Below are positions 59,901-64,000 of a stretch of DNA of 64,000 nucleotides, in pieces. The stretch covers positions 11,182,638-11,246,637 of the forward strand of contig CM053333.1 of NCBI GenBank assembly GCA_028583605.1, in the 5' to 3' direction. A program made the translations under genes and the position numbers. The stretch is from Dastarcus helophoroides. Its lineage: Eukaryota; Arthropoda; Insecta; Coleoptera; Bothrideridae. Each line of letters begins with the position of its first letter. The first letter of the stretch is position 1. The notes beneath the pieces are model-generated. The model saw nothing but the letters and a program-made list of their open reading frames with translations, had not been told where the DNA came from and did no database searches.

Positions 59901-61756
59901 CACTGATCACCTCCCGCCCCGGAATATCGTATTGCTGCGATCAAGTTGGTTAACTACCTCCAACTAGGTTCACCCTAAAAGATAATAACTACGTCAATGC
60001 TCTTGCTAACAATAATTTAAGTGGTGAAATAATCTTCAGAATAAGACTATAAAAATAACTTGAAACTCAAATAATTAAATTAGCTGAATGGGAATTTATA
60101 TTACTAGCCATGTATCCAATGAGATTAAGTTTCAGGAACCATTAGACTTTCCTCAGATGTTGAGGAGTTAACGTTTGGGTAACTCGCTCTGCTCATATCC
60201 GCCTTTTCACCTCGTATGTTTTAAATCTTTTTTTTCCCCGGCCGACATTTCTATTTTGATGCATCAAAACCCTTAAATCTGTTAAATTATGGTTAAAACG
60301 GTCTCATGTATTATCAACATTTTTCGTTCTGCAGCAAAATAAAGACTTTCAATTTTACCGCCGCATGGCCATAAAATAAATGCGATAAGCAAAGTAAATA
60401 CCGCTGTGCCGTAGAGAATATGTTGTCATACAGTCAAAGTGATGAAATACCGTATACTTTATATGGTTAACGAGTACAGACAACTTTAAATACATTGATG
60501 TGTATATTGTACATTGCCTACCATTTTTAGAATTTCAATGCCCATTTTTAGGCCCTTAGAAGTTGAATTTTGAAAAATTCTTTCTTAGTGCTCACCTACG
60601 TTATACGTAACCTACGTGTGCAAAATTTCATTTTTATAGGGCCAACCGTTTAGGCTGTGCATTGACTGTCAATCGGAGTGTCAGTCAGTGTTGGAGTTTT
60701 ATTAAATAGATGAAAAGATATCAAATTACTTCAAGATCCACAGTGAAATAACGTACGAAAACAAGCTACTATGGCACATCATATCTTTAGTAATGCAGGT
60801 ATAAGTAATTTATGATTAAGAAGCGTACATGTTTCATATTAATCAAAAATGTCTTTAGTAACTTATAGGGTGGGAGTGAGGAGAAGATTTTAGATCATTA
60901 TAACTTGTCAACTAAATAAAAAAAGGTTCAATTTTATTTGTCATATTTGATCTGTATGTCACAGTGAGTAAAGACATATTTGGACACCATTTTATCTTAG
61001 TTATATAATTAATTTTATAATGTTAAATCGGGTCCTCGTACAGTTTCAAATTCGCGATATGAATGAACCCGATTTTTCGAATTTATATATCATTTTATTT
61101 ATATATCATTCATTTTAAAGTAGATTCATTCGTCATAATTTAAAAATGATTTTTGTGGATTTGAAAATAATTCTTCTTCATTTACATTCCAATGTGAACA
61201 AGACTTACATAAAGTTCCTAAAAAATTGCAGTATTATTAATTCTGTGCTTATTTAAAATATTTGCTTTAATCCAGTGCAGTCCCGACTTGTCTGTATATT
61301 AAATGTTCAGTGTTTGATTTTGTAATACCCAGATTAGTGTTAGTATGAAAACATAGAAATATATTACTAGAACTAAAATACTGAAGCCGCCAACATCCGA
61401 TTGTTGTAACAAACGCTTTTTTAATAACAGTACCCTTTGATGCATATGTTATAATAATATCATCTTTCTTGTTCGTATTCTATTAATATATTCCTGTGTA
61501 GTTGAAGCCAGTAACAACAACCTACCGTTTTTTTAGCAATAAAAATTCACTTAATTTGTAGTATCCACATATAGTCATGCTTACATTCATTTTAGTTTTG
61601 TTGCCTATATAGCACGTAAATTTTAAAAAACCATTTTTATCAGAATAGTACATAAAATTACGAGTGCCTTTCATAGTAGTTTGTATCTAAAAATTAACTT
61701 TTACCGATTTTCCGATACTGAAACGCTCTCGATTCAAAGTTTAATAAATAATTTCA
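59900..61756. other. No gene recognised
   Basis: Single-copy-looking AT-rich sequence. At about 60590-60700 a stretch (gtgcaaaatttcatttttat, then aaccgtttaggctgtgcatt, then tcagtcagtg) resembles 3' tails of insect interspersed elements, with weak support. Confidence 0.4.
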
Positions 61757-61915
61757 ATTTTTCTTCAGCCTAATTGTCGTTTTTCTTCGACCTAATTGTC
61801 TCTTTCTTCGGCCTAATCTCTTTCTTCCGCCTAATTGTCCGATCAGCCTAATTGTGGATTTTCCATCAGCCTAATTGTCGATTTTCCATCAGCCTAATTG
61901 TTGATTTTCTTAAGT
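61757..61915. repeat. Minisatellite, ~21-26-bp units containing GCCTAATTGTC
   Basis: Seven units of the form ttcttcggcctaattgtc or tttccatcagcctaattgtc in direct tandem. Unit length varies and all carry the cctaat core, six of them followed by tg. The array sits next to a pyrimidine-rich region. Confidence 0.85.
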
Positions 61916-61979
61916 CATTTACATCCGTAAAGCTGAAATGAGTGGGGTGACGAATGTTAATTTTCAGATGAAGACATCA

Positions 61980-62575
61980 ACAATGTATGATTTTTCTGCC
62001 ATTGGCTGTTCTACCAAGCTCGTTTTGTTTTCTTCGTGCTATTTATAATCTCTTAGTCGTCTTTCCTTTCCAAGCTTCTTTTATTGTCTTGTTACCTATT
62101 TTGTTCCTTGTACTCTTTTTTTTCGACCCCTCTTCTTTTGATATTTTTTTTATTTTTTTTTATACTCTTTATAATCTTTTCACTGTTTTTCTGTTATCTC
62201 AGTTCTTTTGATAAGTTTTTTGTACTCTTCGTACTCTTTTTGTCCTTTTTGTACTCTTTTACTTTGTGCCCTTTATAATCTTTTCGCGGCTGTGTTGTTC
62301 TTCCCAGTTCATCTTGTCCCCAGTTCATCTTGTTCTCTGTTACTCTTTTTTGTTCTTTGTACTCTATGTGTTATTTTTAAAAGTTCTCTTCGAACTTTTT
62401 TACTTTCATATGTTTTCTTTATAATTTACTCTCTTCCTACTCCTGATTCACGATTTTATAACTTTTCTCTTGATATTCTTTTTATTTTTCATTCTTATTT
62501 ATTTTCTTCCTGTTCTTCATAATCTCCTCTCATTTTTTCTTGCTGTAACCTTTCTGTTTTCTTAGTCCTTTTCAT
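61980..62575. repeat. Pyrimidine-rich degenerate repeat
   Basis: Recurring words tactctttataatcttttc, ttgtactctttttgt and cccagttcatcttgt in loose tandem over about 600 bp. The Phe/Leu/Ser-rich frames here come from composition. After it, 62575-63335 shows only AT-rich sequence, with a small TTCGAAA-type stretch at 62920-63140. Confidence 0.6.
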
Positions 62576-63334
62576 AATCTCCTTATCGTCCTTCTGTTCC
62601 CCCCATTTATATAAATAAATGGCAGCAAGAACATGATTGCGAAATTCTCCAGTGACTAGCAAGTTTAACCAAGTGCTATATAGGAAACTACATTGCAAAC
62701 AAACTAGTTGATATTAAATAGGATTTTTATGTCTTTTATACACAACCTTAAAAGCACCTAAAAATGTGGTGCTATTTACAAAAATGTTAAATTTTTGTCT
62801 CAATAAATTATACATGAATAACTTTGTTTCTTATACCCTTCTACTTAAACGCTCACCAAATGTTTAGATGTTGTCAATCGAATTTGCGACCCAATGTCTA
62901 CATAAATTTTTATTTTAAAAACAAATTTCGAAAAAACACCAAAAGTTAAAAAAAAACAGAATTTTCGAAATTGGGATCAATAGTTTAAAAGTAGTTATTG
63001 GAACAACATTTACAATCGATATTTTATCAACAAACAGTAAAAACTGAAAGTGTTATTTCGGAATATTGAAAGAAAGTCAGAATACACTTGCATTTGTCTA
63101 GAAATCGACCCATTATAAGCTTTTCAATTTAACTTTTTTTAGAAATTATTCGACAGATGAAAAAAGTATATGCTGTTGGAAAGACAATTTGATATACTTT
63201 AACATGAATTCATATTTATTAAAATTTATCAGGGTTTCTTATGCTGTGACATTGTTAAATTAATACAAGAAACAAATTAACTTCCTCTACTACTAAAAGA
63301 AATATGATTATTGAAACCTATCTGAATTAGGATT

Positions 63335-64000
63335 CGATTTTGAATAATGGATGTGACCCCCTCTTGAGCTAATAACATCTCACATGCGATTAGACATAAA
63401 TCTAATTAAGTTCGCTACATTTTTTTGTGGAACATTAAGTCACTCTTCTTCTACTGCAGCAATAAGCTCTGGGATCGGGGTCAAGGCACGAAGTCTTGCT
63501 CTACTCTTTAGTTTTAACTTGTTCCATAAGTACTCGATTGGATTTAGATTGGGACAGCATACTGGCCAATCCATAACCTGAAATCAGACAACTGCAATAT
63601 ACTCTTGCACGATTCTTGAGATATGCGGCCTTGCATTGGTCATGCATACAAATAAATTCGTGTCGAATTTAATCGAAGTGATACAATCTCAATGAACCCA
63701 GCATTTGCTAACTATTTTCTCATGTGACCAAGACCGCCCTTAGGAATTAAGACAAGATCGATGTGTGTTCCCATAGAAATTGCACCCTAGATCATGCAGA
63801 AACCACTTCCATAATCAGTACTCTCTTTAAAGCAAAATGATGCAAATCGCTCACCAGGTTTCCGATACACCTTTTTTCTTTAAGTTGTTACCAGAGTACC
63901 ACAGAGGCACATCCTAGTCTCATCTAAGAACAGAACAGACCCCTACTGTTCCGATGTTCAATGCAGATGATTCTGTGCAAAACGCAGGCATGCTTAATGA
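63335..64000 (-). pseudogene. Tc1-like transposase, C-terminal part, cut by window edge
   Basis: Minus strand: WGSVLFLDETRMCL (first catalytic Asp, about 63940), KVYRKPGERFASF, GSGFCMIQGAISMGTHIDLV, FVCMTNARPHISRIVQEYI, VMDWPVCCPNLNPIEYLWNK (63500-63570), RARLRALTPIPELIAAVEEE, NVPQKNVANLIRFMSNRM and DVISSRGGHIHYSK. These are the successive blocks of Tc1 transposases (DDE fold, cut-and-paste into TA). In DNARPH the second catalytic Asp is now Thr, and SPDLNPIE has become CPNLNPIE, although the catalytic Glu remains. In-frame stops (after VEEE, after SNRM and others) and frameshifts make it a pseudogene. The N-terminal DNA-binding half and one inverted repeat lie beyond the window. Confidence 0.93.

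Noticed and set aside
61757..61915. CRISPR-like array
   Set aside because: Units are contiguous with variable length and no unique spacers, and the genome is eukaryotic.
63384..63581. Plus-strand 65-codon frame
   Set aside because: Shadow of the Tc1-like transposase, which reads on the minus strand.

Overview
This is an AT-rich piece of an animal nuclear genome, almost certainly an arthropod and most likely an insect. The evidence is one spliced host gene, an ephrin whose receptor-binding domain is very close to that of insect ephrins, set in a landscape of decayed transposons, degenerate AT-rich repeats and large microsatellites. A beetle would fit, but the sequence alone does not prove the order. 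Nothing bacterial, no CRISPR array and no convincing tRNA or rRNA was seen.

Layout. 1-7.3 kb is mostly degenerate repeat built on TTCGAAATTTT-like words, with a tandem duplication, hairpins and a dead non-LTR retrotransposon end. 7.3-10.4 kb is single-copy-looking sequence without a recognisable gene. 10.4-16 kb holds more of the AT-rich repeat, an inverted-repeat element, and a tandem duplication of about 1.5 kb in which each unit carries a huge purine (GA) tract. 16-19.4 kb and 22.8-28.9 kb are again single-copy-looking. 19.4-22.8 kb is a nest of elements: an RTE-like retrotransposon broken by an RNase H-bearing fragment and by two copies of the inverted-repeat element. 29.0-31.4 kb is a second, longer RTE-like copy on the minus strand, interrupted by a 324-bp MITE with a perfect 8-bp target duplication. 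A third RTE-like end lies at 35.4 kb. 39.5-41.6 kb is the longest Jockey-like copy, with an in-frame 642-bp internal duplication.

43.8-56.75 kb carries the last three recognisable coding exons of the ephrin gene on the plus strand (43824-44134, 50681-50932, 56617-56750), with consensus GT/AG splice sites and matching phases. The exon or exons encoding the signal peptide and the start of the ephrin domain were not found. The two introns are loaded with elements: a double inverted-repeat element, a Jockey-like end, a CT-rich microsatellite that is the expanded tail of a fourth RTE-like copy, a 285-bp palindromic MITE, and a 1,054-bp non-autonomous hAT-like transposon with an 8-bp target duplication. 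Downstream lie the 3' UTR region, more AT-rich repeat, a minisatellite, and a Tc1-like transposase pseudogene running off the right edge.

The most unusual signal is the recurrent inverted-repeat element, seen at six loci. Its arm contains a hammerhead-ribozyme-like core (CUGANGA, a 6-bp stem-loop, GAAA, a self-complementary ACGCGU, and a short stem I). Penelope-like retroelements are known to carry hammerheads in terminal repeats that can be inverted, which gives a concrete hypothesis to test. All coordinates of decayed elements are approximate to within about 10-50 bp unless a target duplication fixes them.
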